Shown here piece after piece: positions 10,561-19,600 of a DNA stretch of 64,000 bases (position 1 is its first letter; each line of letters opens with the position of its first letter). Where the stretch lies: assembly GCA_900473795.1 (NCBI GenBank), contig UCMT01000028.1:1-64000 (forward strand), read 5' to 3'. The position numbers and the translations under genes were made by a program. Below the pieces are notes generated by a model. The model worked only from the letters and a program-made list of their open reading frames with translations, ran no database searches and was not told the origin of the DNA. This DNA comes from Hyphomicrobiales bacterium (GTDB lineage Bacteria; Pseudomonadota; Alphaproteobacteria; Rhizobiales; Rhizobiaceae).

Positions 10561-11274
10561 ATGCTGATTTTCGCAGGGCTCGGCAATCCTGGCCCCCAAT
10601 ATGCAGGCAACCGCCACAATATCGGTTTCATGGCCGTCGACGCGATCCAGCGGCGGCACGGTTTTTCGCCCTGGTCCAAAAAGTTCAAGGCGCTGATCTC
10701 GGAAGGCGAGATCGGCGGTGAACGCGTGCTTCTGATGAAGCCGCAGACCTTCATGAACCTGTCTGGCGAGGCGGTCGGCGAAGCCATGCGCTTCTACAAG
10801 CTGGAGCCGAAGGACATCCTGGCGATCTATGACGAACTCGACCTCATTCAGGGCAAGGCCCGGATCAAGACCGCGGGTGGCCATGGCGGCCACAACGGCA
10901 TCAAATCGCTCGACGCCCATTGCGGCAAGGACTATCGCCGCCTGCGGCTCGGCATCGGCCATCCCGGCTCGAAGGAACAGGTACACAACCACGTGCTCGG
11001 CGATTTCGCCAAGGCCGACCGCGTCTGGCTGGAACCTTTGCTCGACGCGCTCGCCGACAATGCGGCGATGCTGGTCAAGGGCGAGGATTCGCAGCTCCTG
11101 AACAAGCTGGCGCTCGCCACCGGAGCCAAACCGGAGCCGGAGCCGGCACCAGTCAAGCCCGCCGGAAAGTCGCATATCCGCCAGGCCCGCAACAGTGCCC
11201 AGCCGAAAACGCTGCCGACAACCGGACCGATGGCCGACATGCTGAAGAAGCTGTTCGGCAACAAGGGCGAATAG
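10561..11274 (+). CDS. pth: Peptidyl-tRNA hydrolase
   Basis: Pth cleaves peptidyl-tRNA released from stalled ribosomes. The chosen start at 10561 ([14 protein letters not shown]) gives 237 residues. The catalytic histidine is in the N-terminal motif [27 protein letters not shown] and [11 protein letters not shown] are conserved substrate-binding loops. The core is standard, about 190 residues. A further, basic C-terminal tail of about 45 residues, rich in Pro and Lys, follows, as is common in alphaproteobacteria. A GNAT gene begins 3 bp after the stop, so the two are probably cotranscribed. Confidence 0.97.
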   Translation: MLIFAGLGNPGPQYAGNRHNIGFMAVDAIQRRHGFSPWSKKFKALISEGEIGGERVLLMKPQTFMNLSGEAVGEAMRFYKLEPKDILAIYDELDLIQGKARIKTAGGHGGHNGIKSLDAHCGKDYRRLRLGIGHPGSKEQVHNHVLGDFAKADRVWLEPLLDALADNAAMLVKGEDSQLLNKLALATGAKPEPEPAPVKPAGKSHIRQARNSAQPKTLPTTGPMADMLKKLFGNKGE

Positions 11275-11277
11275 CCG

Positions 11278-11739
11278 GTGGCGGCCGGTAACTTCGCCAT
11301 CCGGCCTGCGAAGGCTAGCGACCTATCCGGGCTGCTCGCGCTCTACCGGCAGCTCAATGCCGACGATCCGGCGCTCCCTTCCGGTCTTGCCGCCGAAAGG
11401 TTCGCCGAGATACTGGCTCATCCCGGCATGACGGTCTTCATCTCCGTTTCGGCAGAAACGATCACGTCGTCGGTGGCGCTGAGCATCATTCCCAACCTCA
11501 CCCGCGGCGGCAAGCCCTATGCGCTGATCGAAAACGTCGTGACCGACGCCCGGTTTCGCAAGCGCGGCCATGCCGGGGCGCTGATCCGGCACGCCTTTGG
11601 GCACGCCTGGCAGAAGGGCTGCTACAAGGTGATGCTCCTGACCGGCTCGCAAGACCCGGCGACGCTGAAATTCTATGAGGGCTGCGGCTTCGTGCAGAGC
11701 AAGACGGGTTTTCAGATCAGGCGGCCGACCGGCATCTGA
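11278..11739 (+). CDS. GNAT-family N-acetyltransferase
   Basis: A 153-residue single-domain GNAT protein with a GTG start that follows the pth stop by 3 bp. The acetyl-CoA loop is readable as RFRKRGHAGALIRHAF, and the C-terminal half has the usual LLTGSQDPATLKFYEGCGF pattern. The substrate is unknown. Cotranscription with pth might suggest a translation-related target, but that is speculative. It is convergent with clpS and shares no intergenic space with it. Confidence 0.85.
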   Translation: MAAGNFAIRPAKASDLSGLLALYRQLNADDPALPSGLAAERFAEILAHPGMTVFISVSAETITSSVALSIIPNLTRGGKPYALIENVVTDARFRKRGHAGALIRHAFGHAWQKGCYKVMLLTGSQDPATLKFYEGCGFVQSKTGFQIRRPTGI

Positions 11740-12051
11740 CTACTCCTCCGGTTCGGTCGTGAACATCAGCGGAAACCCCGCCTCCTTGCCGAGATCGGTC
11801 GCCTCCTTGGCCTTGCTCTCGGCTATATCCTTCGCGCAGACGACGATGACACACACCCCGAGCTTGTGCGCGGTCATCATCATCCGGTAGCCGGTCTCCT
11901 CGCTCATCCGAAACACCGCCTTCAACACCATGATGACGAATTCGCGCGGCGTATAGTCGTCGTTGAGAAGAATAACCTTATAAAGCTTCGGCCTCGCCAG
12001 CTTCGGCTTGGTCTTCGTTTTCGGCTTGAGGGTGGTGTCGTTGTCACTCAT
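11740..12051 (-). CDS. clpS: ATP-dependent Clp protease adaptor ClpS
   Basis: A 103-residue N-end-rule adaptor that delivers substrates to ClpAP. The core is complete: KVILLNDDYTPREFV, the M..A/H-rich helix MMMTAHKLGVCVIVVCAKDIAESKA, and the C-terminal KEAGFPLMFTTEPEE. The N-terminal tail is lysine-rich (KPKTKTKPKLARPK). Rhizobia usually carry two ClpS paralogues. This copy is not beside clpA, which would fit the ClpS2-type paralogue, but paralogue assignment needs a tree. A clpP paralogue is also in this window, at 45304. Confidence 0.93.
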   Translation of the reverse strand: MSDNDTTLKPKTKTKPKLARPKLYKVILLNDDYTPREFVIMVLKAVFRMSEETGYRMMMTAHKLGVCVIVVCAKDIAESKAKEATDLGKEAGFPLMFTTEPEE

Positions 12052-12383
12052 CTGGATATCCTCTCAAAAAACAAAGAGGGCCGGCGGAGGATGATTTCAA
12101 TCCGGCGATATTTGCACCGCCGGGAACGCCGTTCAAGTACGGGCCGCTGTGGCAACGATGACACGGCCGGCAGTTTACACCCGCAGGCGCATTCGCGAAG
12201 GGTTGCAACCCATGCGGTTTCGCGTATACCGCGGCCAGATTTTATCGAGACAGGGAGCCGACAATGATTGCAGTCATTTCAGCATGCCCCTCAGGGGCAC
12301 AGGCCTAGTCAGCGTATTCGCTGCCGAGGGCCAAGGCGCCGGCCATTTGGCCGGACGATTTACCCTGTCTTCGGAAGATCTCC
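12052..12383. other. 332-bp intergenic region upstream of rtcB2
   Basis: The region lies between divergent clpS and rtcB2. It contains a 14-codon reading frame at 12264-12308 with a GGGAG-like site upstream, which I do not consider a proven gene, and short GC-rich palindromes (for example CGGCCATTTGGCCG near 12340). No tRNA or recognised riboswitch is visible. A specific operator for damage-induced expression of rtcB2-prfH could lie here but cannot be named. Confidence 0.4.
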
Positions 12384-13601
12384 ATGGGCAATTCCATAAG
12401 GGACGCTGGTCCCGACAACGCAGTGCGCGGCATCTCCGCGGCTGTGTCTCACTACTTCACGGCCAAATCCTGGATCGAGGGTTCGGCACTTCAGCAACTG
12501 GCTGACCTGGCAGAACTGCCGGGCATGCTTTCCATCGCCGGTTTTCCGGATCTTCATCCCGGCAAATACGGTCCCGTCGGTATGGCGGCGCTTTCGACCC
12601 GGCTTTACCCGCAACTGATCGGCAACGACATCGGCTGCGGCATGGGCTTTTTCGAGCTCGACCTGCCGCTGCGCAAATTCAGGATCGACAAGGCGGCAGA
12701 CGCCATGCGGCAACTCGAAGCGCCGGCTCTAGACCAGCCGGAGAGGACTGCAGCGGGTGATGCACGCTCGCTGATCGCCACCGCAAACCCGTTCGGCACG
12801 ATCGGCGGCGGCAATCATTTCTGCGAAATCCAGGCGGTCGAAGACCTGCTCTGCCCCGAAGCGTCCATGCATCTGGACAGGCAGAAAATCTACCTGCTCG
12901 TTCACTCCGGATCGCGCAATCTCGGTGCGAATGTCTTTGCCGATACGCTCGCAGCCACCCCTTCCCTCGCGGACGGCCTCGATTCGTCGTCGGATGCGGG
13001 CATCGGCTGGCTGCGGCTTCACGATCTCTGCGTCGACTGGGCCGCGATCAATCGGCAAGTCATCGCGGATCGCGTCGCAGCACTTCTTCGCGCCGATGTC
13101 CGGCTGGTCGCTGATGTCCCGCACAATCTCGTGCGCGCCACGGCGGAGGGCTTTGTTCACTACAAGGGTGCAGCCGCGGTGACACAGGGCAGCATCGCGC
13201 CCATCGCCGGATCGCGGGCAAGCCTCAGCTATATGGTCGAACCGCTTGCGGGGGCAGCAAGCTCCCATTGGGCGATCTCGCATGGTGCCGGACGCAAATA
13301 CGACCGGCGCAACATGCATGGGCGCACCGGCAACACCCGCAGCGAACGCGAGGGGCTGTTGCGTAATGCCTGGGGCGGCATCGCCATCTGCGACGATCGC
13401 CGGCTCGCGGTCGAAGAGGCAGCCGGCGCCTACAAGAATGCCGCCCAGGTGGTGGACGACCTGGCAGGCCATGGCCTCGTCCGTGCGCTTGCGGCGATGA
13501 AGCCGCTCATCACCTACAAGAAGGTGGAGGTCGATCACGACGAGGCCAAACGGGACAAGGGGCGCGAGCGCCGCCTGGAACGGAGGCAGAAGCGTGGTTG
13601 A
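12384..13601 (+). CDS. rtcB2: RtcB2-type RNA ligase of the RtcB-PrfH ribosome repair pair
   Basis: This 405-residue protein is a complete RtcB ligase, which joins 2',3'-cyclic phosphate (or 3'-phosphate) and 5'-OH RNA ends using GTP and Mn2+. The signature residues are present: [12 protein letters not shown], Asp82 and Cys85 in NDIGCGM, Asn144-His145 in GGGNHF, His174 in HSGSRNLG, His247 in VPHNLV, and the guanylated His300 in SHGAGR. Its length and its 8-base overlap with prfH identify the RtcB2 class, shown to religate 16S rRNA cut in the decoding centre by ribotoxins. A GGAAG site lies 8-12 bases before the ATG. The C-terminus is highly basic ([13 protein letters not shown]). Confidence 0.93.
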   Translation: MGNSIRDAGPDNAVRGISAAVSHYFTAKSWIEGSALQQLADLAELPGMLSIAGFPDLHPGKYGPVGMAALSTRLYPQLIGNDIGCGMGFFELDLPLRKFRIDKAADAMRQLEAPALDQPERTAAGDARSLIATANPFGTIGGGNHFCEIQAVEDLLCPEASMHLDRQKIYLLVHSGSRNLGANVFADTLAATPSLADGLDSSSDAGIGWLRLHDLCVDWAAINRQVIADRVAALLRADVRLVADVPHNLVRATAEGFVHYKGAAAVTQGSIAPIAGSRASLSYMVEPLAGAASSHWAISHGAGRKYDRRNMHGRTGNTRSEREGLLRNAWGGIAICDDRRLAVEEAAGAYKNAAQVVDDLAGHGLVRALAAMKPLITYKKVEVDHDEAKRDKGRERRLERRQKRG

Positions 13602-14211
13602 CATTCACCTCCTGGCGACCACCGGAAACGGCCCGGTCGAATGCCGCATCGCGCTGAAGTCACTTCTGGCGAGCCTGAAAGCCGAGGCTGAGGCGGTCGG
13701 CTGCACATTCGAGGCGACGGCTGCCCGTGCTCCCGATGCACATGGGCCGGCGTCGGCCATCGTCACGATCAGCGGTGACGGCGCTACCATGCTCGCGAAG
13801 GGGTATTGCGGTTCCATCCGCTTCATCTTCAAGAGCCCGGTACGGCCGGGTCACAAGCGGCAAAACTGGTTCGTCGGTGTCCGTCCGGTCGAACTCGCCG
13901 ACAATCCGCAGGACGCCGGAGCCCCCGATCCGCGCGATATCCGCTTCGAAACGCTGCGCGCCGGCGGGCCGGGCGGGCAGCACCAGAACACCACCGACAG
14001 CGCCGTGCGGGCGACGCATGTTCCGACCGGCGTCACGGTCATCTGCCGTGACGAACGCTCGCAGCACCGCAACAAGGCGACGGCCATCCGCCGGCTGCAA
14101 ATGGCGCTGCAACTGCTTGTCGAGCGGCAGGCACGCAACGCAAAGACGGCGCTCTTTCTCGCCAACAAGGAACTGGAGCGCGGCAATGAGGTGAAGGTGT
14201 TCCGCCTGTGA
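13594..14211 (+). CDS. prfH: Peptide chain release factor homologue PrfH
   Basis: A 205-residue release-factor-like protein that starts with GTG inside the end of rtcB2 (8-base overlap, CGGAGG upstream), so translation is coupled. It keeps the peptidyl-tRNA hydrolysis motif GGQ at residues 127-129 in [21 protein letters not shown]. It lacks the long N-terminal region and the stop-codon-reading domain of RF1/RF2, as expected for PrfH. PrfH hydrolyses nascent peptide from ribosomes stalled because the decoding centre is damaged, allowing RtcB2 to repair the rRNA. A strong hairpin follows the stop. Confidence 0.94.
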   Translation: MVDIHLLATTGNGPVECRIALKSLLASLKAEAEAVGCTFEATAARAPDAHGPASAIVTISGDGATMLAKGYCGSIRFIFKSPVRPGHKRQNWFVGVRPVELADNPQDAGAPDPRDIRFETLRAGGPGGQHQNTTDSAVRATHVPTGVTVICRDERSQHRNKATAIRRLQMALQLLVERQARNAKTALFLANKELERGNEVKVFRL

Positions 14212-14217
14212 GATGGC

Positions 14218-14240
14218 TGCGCCCGGCCATGCCGGGCGCA
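14218..14240 (+). terminator. Perfect 10-bp hairpin after prfH
   Basis: TGCGCCCGGC and GCCGGGCGCA form a perfect stem around a 3-base loop, beginning 6 bases after the prfH stop. The following bases (GTTTCCC) are only weakly T-rich, so termination may be partial. Confidence 0.6.
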
Positions 14241-14362
14241 GTTTCCCGGCGCCTCATGCGGCAAATCCGGAAAATACGCCGCCGTACCGCCGCAAGACTT
14301 GACCATATCACCCCCTTCCCCCATAGGCAGGGCAAAGTTCTTCAAGATATGGACAAGGTGCC

Positions 14363-15466
14363 ATGGGTTTCAAATGCGGTATCGTCGGACTGCCGAATGT
14401 CGGCAAGTCCACTCTCTTCAATGCGCTCACCAAGACGGCGCAGGCTCAAGCCGCGAACTATCCGTTCTGCACCATCGAGCCGAACACCGGCGAAGTGGCG
14501 GTGCCCGACCCGCGCATGCGCGCGCTTGCCGATATCGCCAAGTCGAAGGAACTGATCCCGACGCGCATCTCCTTCGTCGATATCGCCGGCCTCGTGCGCG
14601 GCGCCTCGAAGGGTGAAGGACTTGGCAACAAGTTTCTCGCCAATATTCGCGAGGTCGATGCGACGGTGCATGTGCTGCGCTGCTTCGAGGATGACGATGT
14701 CACCCATGTCGAAGGCCGCATCAATCCGGTCGGCGATGCCGAAACGATCGAGACAGAGCTGATGCTCGCCGATCTCGAAAGCCTCGAGCGCCGCACCGAG
14801 CAGACGCGCAAGCGCGCCGCCTCCAAGGACAAGGAATCGATGACGCTGCTGCCGGTCATGGACGCAGCCCTGAAGCTGCTTCAGGACGGCAAGCCGGTCC
14901 GCACGCTGCTGTCGACGCTGGATGCCGAAGAAAAGAAAATCCTGCAGGGCCTGAACCTTCTGACCGCCCACCCGGTGCTCTACGTCTGCAACGTCTCCGA
15001 GGGTGATGCCGTCTCCGGCAACGCCCACACCAAGGCGGTCGAGGAGATGGCGAAGGCGCAAGGCGCTGAAACCGTCGTTATTTCGGCTGCGATCGAATCC
15101 GAAGTTGCGCAGTTGCCGGAAGAGGAGGCCAAGGAATTCCTCGAGGCGCTCGGCCTTCATGAAGCGGGTCTCGACCGGCTGATCCGCGCCGGCTACAAGC
15201 TGCTCGACCTCATCACCTATTTCACCGTCGGCCCGAAGGAGACGAGGGCGTGGACGATCGAGCGCGGCACCAAGGCACCGGGTGCGGCCGGCGTCATCCA
15301 CTCGGACTTCGAGCGCGGCTTCATTCGCGCCAACACCATCGCCTATGACGACTATATCGCCTTCAACGGTGAAACCGGCGCCAAGGAAGCCGGCAAGGCG
15401 CGCGACGAAGGCAAGGAATATGTCGTCCAGGACGGCGACGTGATCCACTTCCGCTTCAACACCTGA
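14363..15466 (+). CDS. ychF: Ribosome-binding ATPase YchF (Obg-like)
   Basis: The 367-residue product is full length for YchF/OLA1, a translation-associated P-loop protein that binds ribosomes and prefers ATP. Motifs are GLPNVGKST (Walker A, residues 10-18), the [22 protein letters not shown] switch region (split by the G3 motif), a coiled-coil insertion around 130-200, and a C-terminal TGS domain ending [11 protein letters not shown] possible sigma70 promoter (TTGACC, 17 bp, CATAGG) lies at 14299-14327. The gene sits in the rplY-pth-ychF neighbourhood seen in many alphaproteobacteria. Confidence 0.97.
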   Translation: MGFKCGIVGLPNVGKSTLFNALTKTAQAQAANYPFCTIEPNTGEVAVPDPRMRALADIAKSKELIPTRISFVDIAGLVRGASKGEGLGNKFLANIREVDATVHVLRCFEDDDVTHVEGRINPVGDAETIETELMLADLESLERRTEQTRKRAASKDKESMTLLPVMDAALKLLQDGKPVRTLLSTLDAEEKKILQGLNLLTAHPVLYVCNVSEGDAVSGNAHTKAVEEMAKAQGAETVVISAAIESEVAQLPEEEAKEFLEALGLHEAGLDRLIRAGYKLLDLITYFTVGPKETRAWTIERGTKAPGAAGVIHSDFERGFIRANTIAYDDYIAFNGETGAKEAGKARDEGKEYVVQDGDVIHFRFNT

Positions 15467-15561
15467 TTCTTCGAAAACTCTTTCGCCGGCCATCGGAGAC
15501 GCTTGCCGTCACCATGGCCGGCTGTATGTTGCCTGAAGACATACTTTGAGGAGTTTTTTCG

Positions 15562-17010
15562 ATGCGCCTGATTCCCGCACTTCTGTTCTCCACTGCGCTG
15601 GCTACGCAACCGGTGCTGGCCGCGGAGATTACCCATGAAGGCGCCAAGCAACTCGAGCAGAAATTCACATCCTACCTGCCGGACAGCGTAGCGAAATCCG
15701 GCCTGATCAAGGTCCGGCCGGGCACCGCGGAATACGAAGTCACTTTCGATCCGACCGTGCTCTTGAAGGATGTCGACCCAAAAACCTTCAGCATTTCCGG
15801 ACTGAAACCCCTTCTGTCGCTGATCCGCCCGCTGGAAGACGGATCGTGGAATTTTTCCCAATCCGCCGACCTCGATGTGAAGGGGCAGTTCACCGCCGGA
15901 ACCGAAAAGACGGATTTCACCTACAAGATCGATGGCTTTCGGATGGACGGGGTCTACGACCCCGAAATTCTCTACCCCAAATCCGCGGAAATGACGGCCA
16001 ACGGCATCTTCATGTCGTCCCATTCCCCGCTGCAATCGGTGGAAGCACATTTCGGCACGATGAAGTCGGTCCTCGAAAGCAAGCGGGTAAACCCAGGCAC
16101 GATCGATCTTCGCTCCAATACGGCGATGGGGGCTTTCACTGAAACCGTCGTCGATCCTGCCAAAACCCGGATCGATGTTTCGGCGGACAGCGTGACGGCG
16201 GATGTCGCCATGAACGGCGTCGCCTACAAGCCGCTGCACGACATCATCTTCTTTGTTCTGGACAAGGTGAAAGCCGATAAACTGGCGCCCGAGGATCAAA
16301 CACGCCTCAAGGCGGTTCTCCGCGCGAACCTACCAATGTTCGACGCATTGCTGGAATCCATCGATGTCACGAACCTCGAGGTCGCCACCCCCGCGGGCAC
16401 CTTCGGCGCGCAGACCTTGCGCTATACGATCAATTCGAACGGCCTGAAAGATGGCGCAAAAGCCGGCTTCGGGATCGTCATCGACAAGCCGTCCGTTCCA
16501 CCTGGCGTCGTGCCCGACGCGTTCATCGCAGCGCTGCCGGAGACGGTTAGTTTTGGCGCCTCTTTCGAAAACCTCAACCTTGCAAGCGGCATCGGCTACT
16601 TCCTGGACCATGCCGATTTCAACGCCGAAAAACCGTTGACAGACGAGCAGTCAACCGCGGCCGGCCGCCTCTTCCTGCCGGGTGGTGCGCTGACGATGCG
16701 ATATGAGGATGTCTCCGCCCGCTCGTCGGTCTACGATATCAGCCTTTCGGGTACGACGACCGTCTACCCTGAACAGCAGGGGCGCCAAAACACCGACGTC
16801 ACGATCTACGCAAGGGATTTCGACAAGACGATTTCCTATCTGCAGCAGAATGCCCAGACCGTTCCGCAGTTCGGGCAAGCGGCGTTCATGCTCCTGATGG
16901 TGAAGGGCTTCGCCAAGACAGAAGCCGACGGCCGCCAGATGTGGAACCTCGTGGTCGATGAGAGCGGCAAGATGAAGATCAACGGCCAGGAACTGGCGAT
17001 CCCGCACTGA
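15562..17010 (+). CDS. Secreted protein of unknown function, 482 residues
   Basis: A signal peptide is clear (MRLIPALLFSTALATQPVLA, cleavage after LAAE or nearby). The start has a GAGGAG site at the usual spacing. The mature protein, about 460 residues, has no membrane segment. It shows repeated beta-rich blocks built around alternating hydrophobic residues (for example DVSADSVTADVAMNGVAYKPL and DISLSGTTTVYP). I do not recognise a family with confidence; it resembles large periplasmic proteins conserved in Rhizobiales that bear only DUF names. An inverted repeat (GCCGGCCAT/ATGGCCGGC) at 15486-15522 lies between it and ychF. Likely location is periplasm; function unknown. Confidence 0.85.
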   Translation: MRLIPALLFSTALATQPVLAAEITHEGAKQLEQKFTSYLPDSVAKSGLIKVRPGTAEYEVTFDPTVLLKDVDPKTFSISGLKPLLSLIRPLEDGSWNFSQSADLDVKGQFTAGTEKTDFTYKIDGFRMDGVYDPEILYPKSAEMTANGIFMSSHSPLQSVEAHFGTMKSVLESKRVNPGTIDLRSNTAMGAFTETVVDPAKTRIDVSADSVTADVAMNGVAYKPLHDIIFFVLDKVKADKLAPEDQTRLKAVLRANLPMFDALLESIDVTNLEVATPAGTFGAQTLRYTINSNGLKDGAKAGFGIVIDKPSVPPGVVPDAFIAALPETVSFGASFENLNLASGIGYFLDHADFNAEKPLTDEQSTAAGRLFLPGGALTMRYEDVSARSSVYDISLSGTTTVYPEQQGRQNTDVTIYARDFDKTISYLQQNAQTVPQFGQAAFMLLMVKGFAKTEADGRQMWNLVVDESGKMKINGQELAIPH

Positions 17011-17083
17011 TATCGGTGATCTCCCGCCGGTTTCCAGCGCCAAAGCGGGATGCTAAGACGCTCCGGTAGGAGGACGACGACCC

Positions 17084-17539
17084 ATGCTTCATTTCGAGGA
17101 TTTTCCGGCCGGCACGCGGTTCGCGTTCAAGCCCGTGACGGTCAAGGCCGAGGATATCGTCGCTTTTGCCGCCGAATTCGATCCGCAGCCGATGCATCTG
17201 TCGGAAGAAGCCGGCAAGGCGAGCATTCTCGGCGGCCTCGCGGCCTCCGGCTGGCAGACGAGCGCCATCATGATGCGCATGCTTTGCGACAGCTATATTC
17301 ACCAAACGGCATCAGAAGGATCGCCGGGCGTCAGCAGCATGGAGTGGAAGAAGCCGGTGCTTGCCGGCGATACGCTCTCGGGCACCTGCACGGTCATCGA
17401 GGCGCGGACATCTCGTTCCCGGCCGGAGATCGGCATCGTGCAGTTGCGGGGCGAGGTCATCAATCAGCGGGGAGAGACGGTGGCGATCTGTGATTACGCC
17501 AACATGATCCGCTGCAAACCTGCAGGAAGCGACGCATGA
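17084..17539 (+). CDS. MaoC-family dehydratase (first of a tandem pair)
   Basis: A 151-residue single hot-dog-fold protein of the MaoC/R-hydratase family. The hydratase signature is recognisable in AFAAEFDPQPMHLSEEAGKASILGGLAASGW, where the catalytic Asp is present and the His follows in PMHL. An AGGAGG site precedes the ATG. Its stop overlaps the start of a second MaoC gene by 4 bases (ATGA), so the two are translationally coupled and probably form a heteromeric enzyme. The substrate is presumably an acyl-CoA or acyl thioester. Confidence 0.88.
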   Translation: MLHFEDFPAGTRFAFKPVTVKAEDIVAFAAEFDPQPMHLSEEAGKASILGGLAASGWQTSAIMMRMLCDSYIHQTASEGSPGVSSMEWKKPVLAGDTLSGTCTVIEARTSRSRPEIGIVQLRGEVINQRGETVAICDYANMIRCKPAGSDA

Positions 17540-18003
17540 GGCTCTCCGAGGTTCACCCCGAAGGCACGAAGGTGATGATCGGCAGTGTTGCCTTCACCGC
17601 CGATGACATCATCCGGTTCGCCGAAAAATTCGACCCGCAGCCGTTTCATCTGGATGCGGAAGCAGCGCGGCAATCGCTGTTCGGCGGCCTCTGCGCCTCC
17701 GGCTGGCACACCTGCGCCGGCTGGATGAAATGTTTCGTGCCCTATTGGCTGGGCGAAATGAAGCGGCTGGCGGCTGAGGGGATAGAGCCGCCGAAGCTCG
17801 GCCCCTCGCCCGGTTTTCGCGATATGCGCTGGCTGCGGCCGGTCTTTGCCGGCGATGTGATCACCTATTTCGTCACCTTCGTTGCGGCAAAGGATCTGGA
17901 ATCCCGTCCGGGATGGCGGATCAACACCATCCTGTGCGAGGGCGAGAACCAGAACGGCGAAGCCGTCATCCGGTTCGAAAGCAAGGTGATCGAGTTTCCC
18001 TGA
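17536..18003 (+). CDS. MaoC-family dehydratase (second of a tandem pair)
   Basis: A 155-residue paralogue of the preceding gene, starting in its stop codon (ATGA). The hydratase motif appears as RFAEKFDPQPFHLDAEAARQSLFGGLCASGWHT, again with Asp and His in the expected spacing. Similarity between the two proteins suggests tandem duplication followed by divergence. Both keep catalytic residues, unlike some MaoC pairs in which one subunit is inactive. The gene is convergent with apt. Confidence 0.88.
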   Translation: MRLSEVHPEGTKVMIGSVAFTADDIIRFAEKFDPQPFHLDAEAARQSLFGGLCASGWHTCAGWMKCFVPYWLGEMKRLAAEGIEPPKLGPSPGFRDMRWLRPVFAGDVITYFVTFVAAKDLESRPGWRINTILCEGENQNGEAVIRFESKVIEFP

Positions 18004-18012
18004 CGCGTAAAC

Positions 18013-18558
18013 TCAGTGGCCTTCAAACTCGATCAGCGTCAGCACCTTGACGCCCAGGGCCTCGAGCTTCTTGCGGCCGCCGAGTTCCGGCAGGTCGATG
18101 ATGAAGCAGGCAGCGACGATATCGGCGCCCATCTGCAGCAACAGCTTGGTCGCCCCCTCGGCAGTGCCACCGGTGGCAATCAGGTCATCGACCAGGATGA
18201 CCTTGTCGCCCGGTTTGATGGCATCGCGGTGCATCTCCATCTCGTCGATGCCGTATTCGAGACTGTAGGCGATGCGCACCGTATCATGCGGCAGCTTGCC
18301 CTTCTTGCGGATCGGCACGAAGCCGGATGACATCTGGTGCGCCATCGCGCCGCCGAGGATGAAACCGCGCGCCTCGACCCCGGCGACCTTGTCGATCTTC
18401 GTGCCGGCAAAGGGATGGACCAGCTCGTCGATCGCCCGGCGAAAGGCGCGCGGATTGCCGAGAAGCGTGGTGATGTCGCGGAACATGATGCCGGGCTTCG
18501 GGTAATCCGCGATGTTGCGGATGGAGGCGATCAATTCCTGCTGGAGAGAAGAGCTCAT
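18013..18558 (-). CDS. apt: Adenine phosphoribosyltransferase
   Basis: Apt salvages adenine to AMP using PRPP. I chose the start at 18558 ([15 protein letters not shown]), giving 181 residues, the normal length; an in-frame ATG at 18570 adds four residues. The protein shows the family N-terminal [12 protein letters not shown] segment, [12 protein letters not shown], and the PRPP-binding loop [17 protein letters not shown]. It is convergent with the MaoC pair and followed upstream by its own short promoter region. Confidence 0.96.
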   Translation of the reverse strand: MSSSLQQELIASIRNIADYPKPGIMFRDITTLLGNPRAFRRAIDELVHPFAGTKIDKVAGVEARGFILGGAMAHQMSSGFVPIRKKGKLPHDTVRIAYSLEYGIDEMEMHRDAIKPGDKVILVDDLIATGGTAEGATKLLLQMGADIVAACFIIDLPELGGRKKLEALGVKVLTLIEFEGH

Positions 18559-18726
18559 GATGGAAGGCATGCCTTTTGCGGACGTCTCAGGGAGACGAAG
18601 GCATAACATCAAAGGCGGGCATTTCTATAGTGGTTTCTTGGGTGACAGCCGGCGAATGCGCCGTCTGTCGGTCGGCAGGCGCTGGAGCAGGATCGGATTT
18701 GCCGCCCTGCTCCCATTGTCGCCTCT

Positions 18727-19137
18727 CTACTGCGCTGACGTCGTCGTCTTCAACTTTTCCTGCACCTTCTGGGCAACTTCGGGATTGGTCTGCGCCGCGG
18801 TGATGATGGACTTGTATTCCTCGAGCGACATGTCGGGTGATTTTTCGACCGCGTTGATCATCTGCTTGTTGGCCTCGTTCTGAAGCTTCTGTTTGGCCGT
18901 CGCATCTTTTTCCGCACCGATCTTGGCGGCATAGTCCCGCCGCACCTTGTCAACCTGCAGATAGGCGACCGCAAAAGCTTCGATCTTCTTGTCGCTGATG
19001 GCAGCGGGCGCAGTACCCTGTATCGGCTGCGTGGCTTGCGGCTCAGAAGCGCCCTGGGCAAAAGCCGGCGAGTTGATGACGATCAGGCTCAGTGCGGCAG
19101 CGGTCAACGCTGCCACGGGCATGTGGCGGATGGTCAT
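18727..19137 (-). CDS. DUF4168 domain-containing secreted protein
   Basis: A 136-residue protein with an N-terminal signal peptide (ends SPAFAQG). After it comes a Gln/Ala/Pro-rich linker and a helical DUF4168 domain (about residues 48-125: KKIEAFAVAYLQVDKVRRDYAAK, split here by KVRRD). No catalytic residues are recognisable. DUF4168 proteins are small periplasmic helical proteins of unknown function. An AGGAAAGGAAAG tract lies just before the ATG. Confidence 0.85.
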   Translation of the reverse strand: MTIRHMPVAALTAAALSLIVINSPAFAQGASEPQATQPIQGTAPAAISDKKIEAFAVAYLQVDKVRRDYAAKIGAEKDATAKQKLQNEANKQMINAVEKSPDMSLEEYKSIITAAQTNPEVAQKVQEKLKTTTSAQ

Positions 19138-19320
19138 ATGCTTTCCTTTCCTTAGTCAGTCTCAAGGCGGCGATCGCCGCCTGTCCGGAGGGGAATACCC
19201 CGGCGCCAAGGTAAGGACGGATCGGGCGACAATGTGACCTCGGAAAGGAACGTTCAAGGCCATGTCTAGGCCGGACACCCGCGGCTTGCCGCGATTGAAA
19301 GAGAAGGCGTTTACAATCGG

Positions 19321-19345
19321 GGAACCATTCGACGCATTTCCGGTT
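19321..19345 (+). promoter_or_regulatory. Candidate EcfG (RpoE2-type) general-stress promoter
   Basis: GGAAC at 19321 is followed after 16 bases by GGTT at 19342. The alphaproteobacterial general stress sigma factor EcfG uses GGAAC-N16/17-CGTT, so seven of the nine... core positions other than the first -10 base match. It lies about 68 bases upstream of the DUF1059 gene. Identification rests on sequence match only. Confidence 0.4.
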
Positions 19346-19412
19346 ATAGTGGACGGTATTCCGCTTGCCGGACCTGCCCCAGCGGAAAGCCCAAAAAGCA
19401 AGGAGGAGCATC

Positions 19413-19598
19413 ATGCGATTGTTTGAATGCGGGACCCTCGTGCCCGGCTGCGACTGGCATACCCGGGCCGACAGTGACGCCGAAATCGTGCGCCGCGCCG
19501 TCGACCACATGCGCCAGGCCCACGGCGAAACCCTGATCCGCGAAAACATGGTCGACAATATCAAGGCCCGCATCGTCGACGAAACGAAGGCAGCCTGA
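19413..19598 (+). CDS. DUF1059 domain-containing small protein
   Basis: A 61-residue protein with the DUF1059 pattern: an N-terminal Cys in FECGTLVPGCDWHTRADSD and a C-terminal helix with AVDHMRQAHG. The paired Cys and His residues could bind a metal. An AAGGAGGA site lies 5 bases before the ATG. A candidate stress promoter precedes it. It is convergent with cca. Family function is unknown. Confidence 0.85.
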   Translation: MRLFECGTLVPGCDWHTRADSDAEIVRRAVDHMRQAHGETLIRENMVDNIKARIVDETKAA

Positions 19599-19600
19599 CT

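Noticed and set aside
12264-12308. 14-codon frame (MIAVISACPSGAQA) with a GGGAG-like site before rtcB2, which resembles the start of PTS fructose IIB proteins
   Set aside because: The frame stops at once, no PTS-like sequence follows in any frame, and it has no regulatory codon run. Chance is likely.
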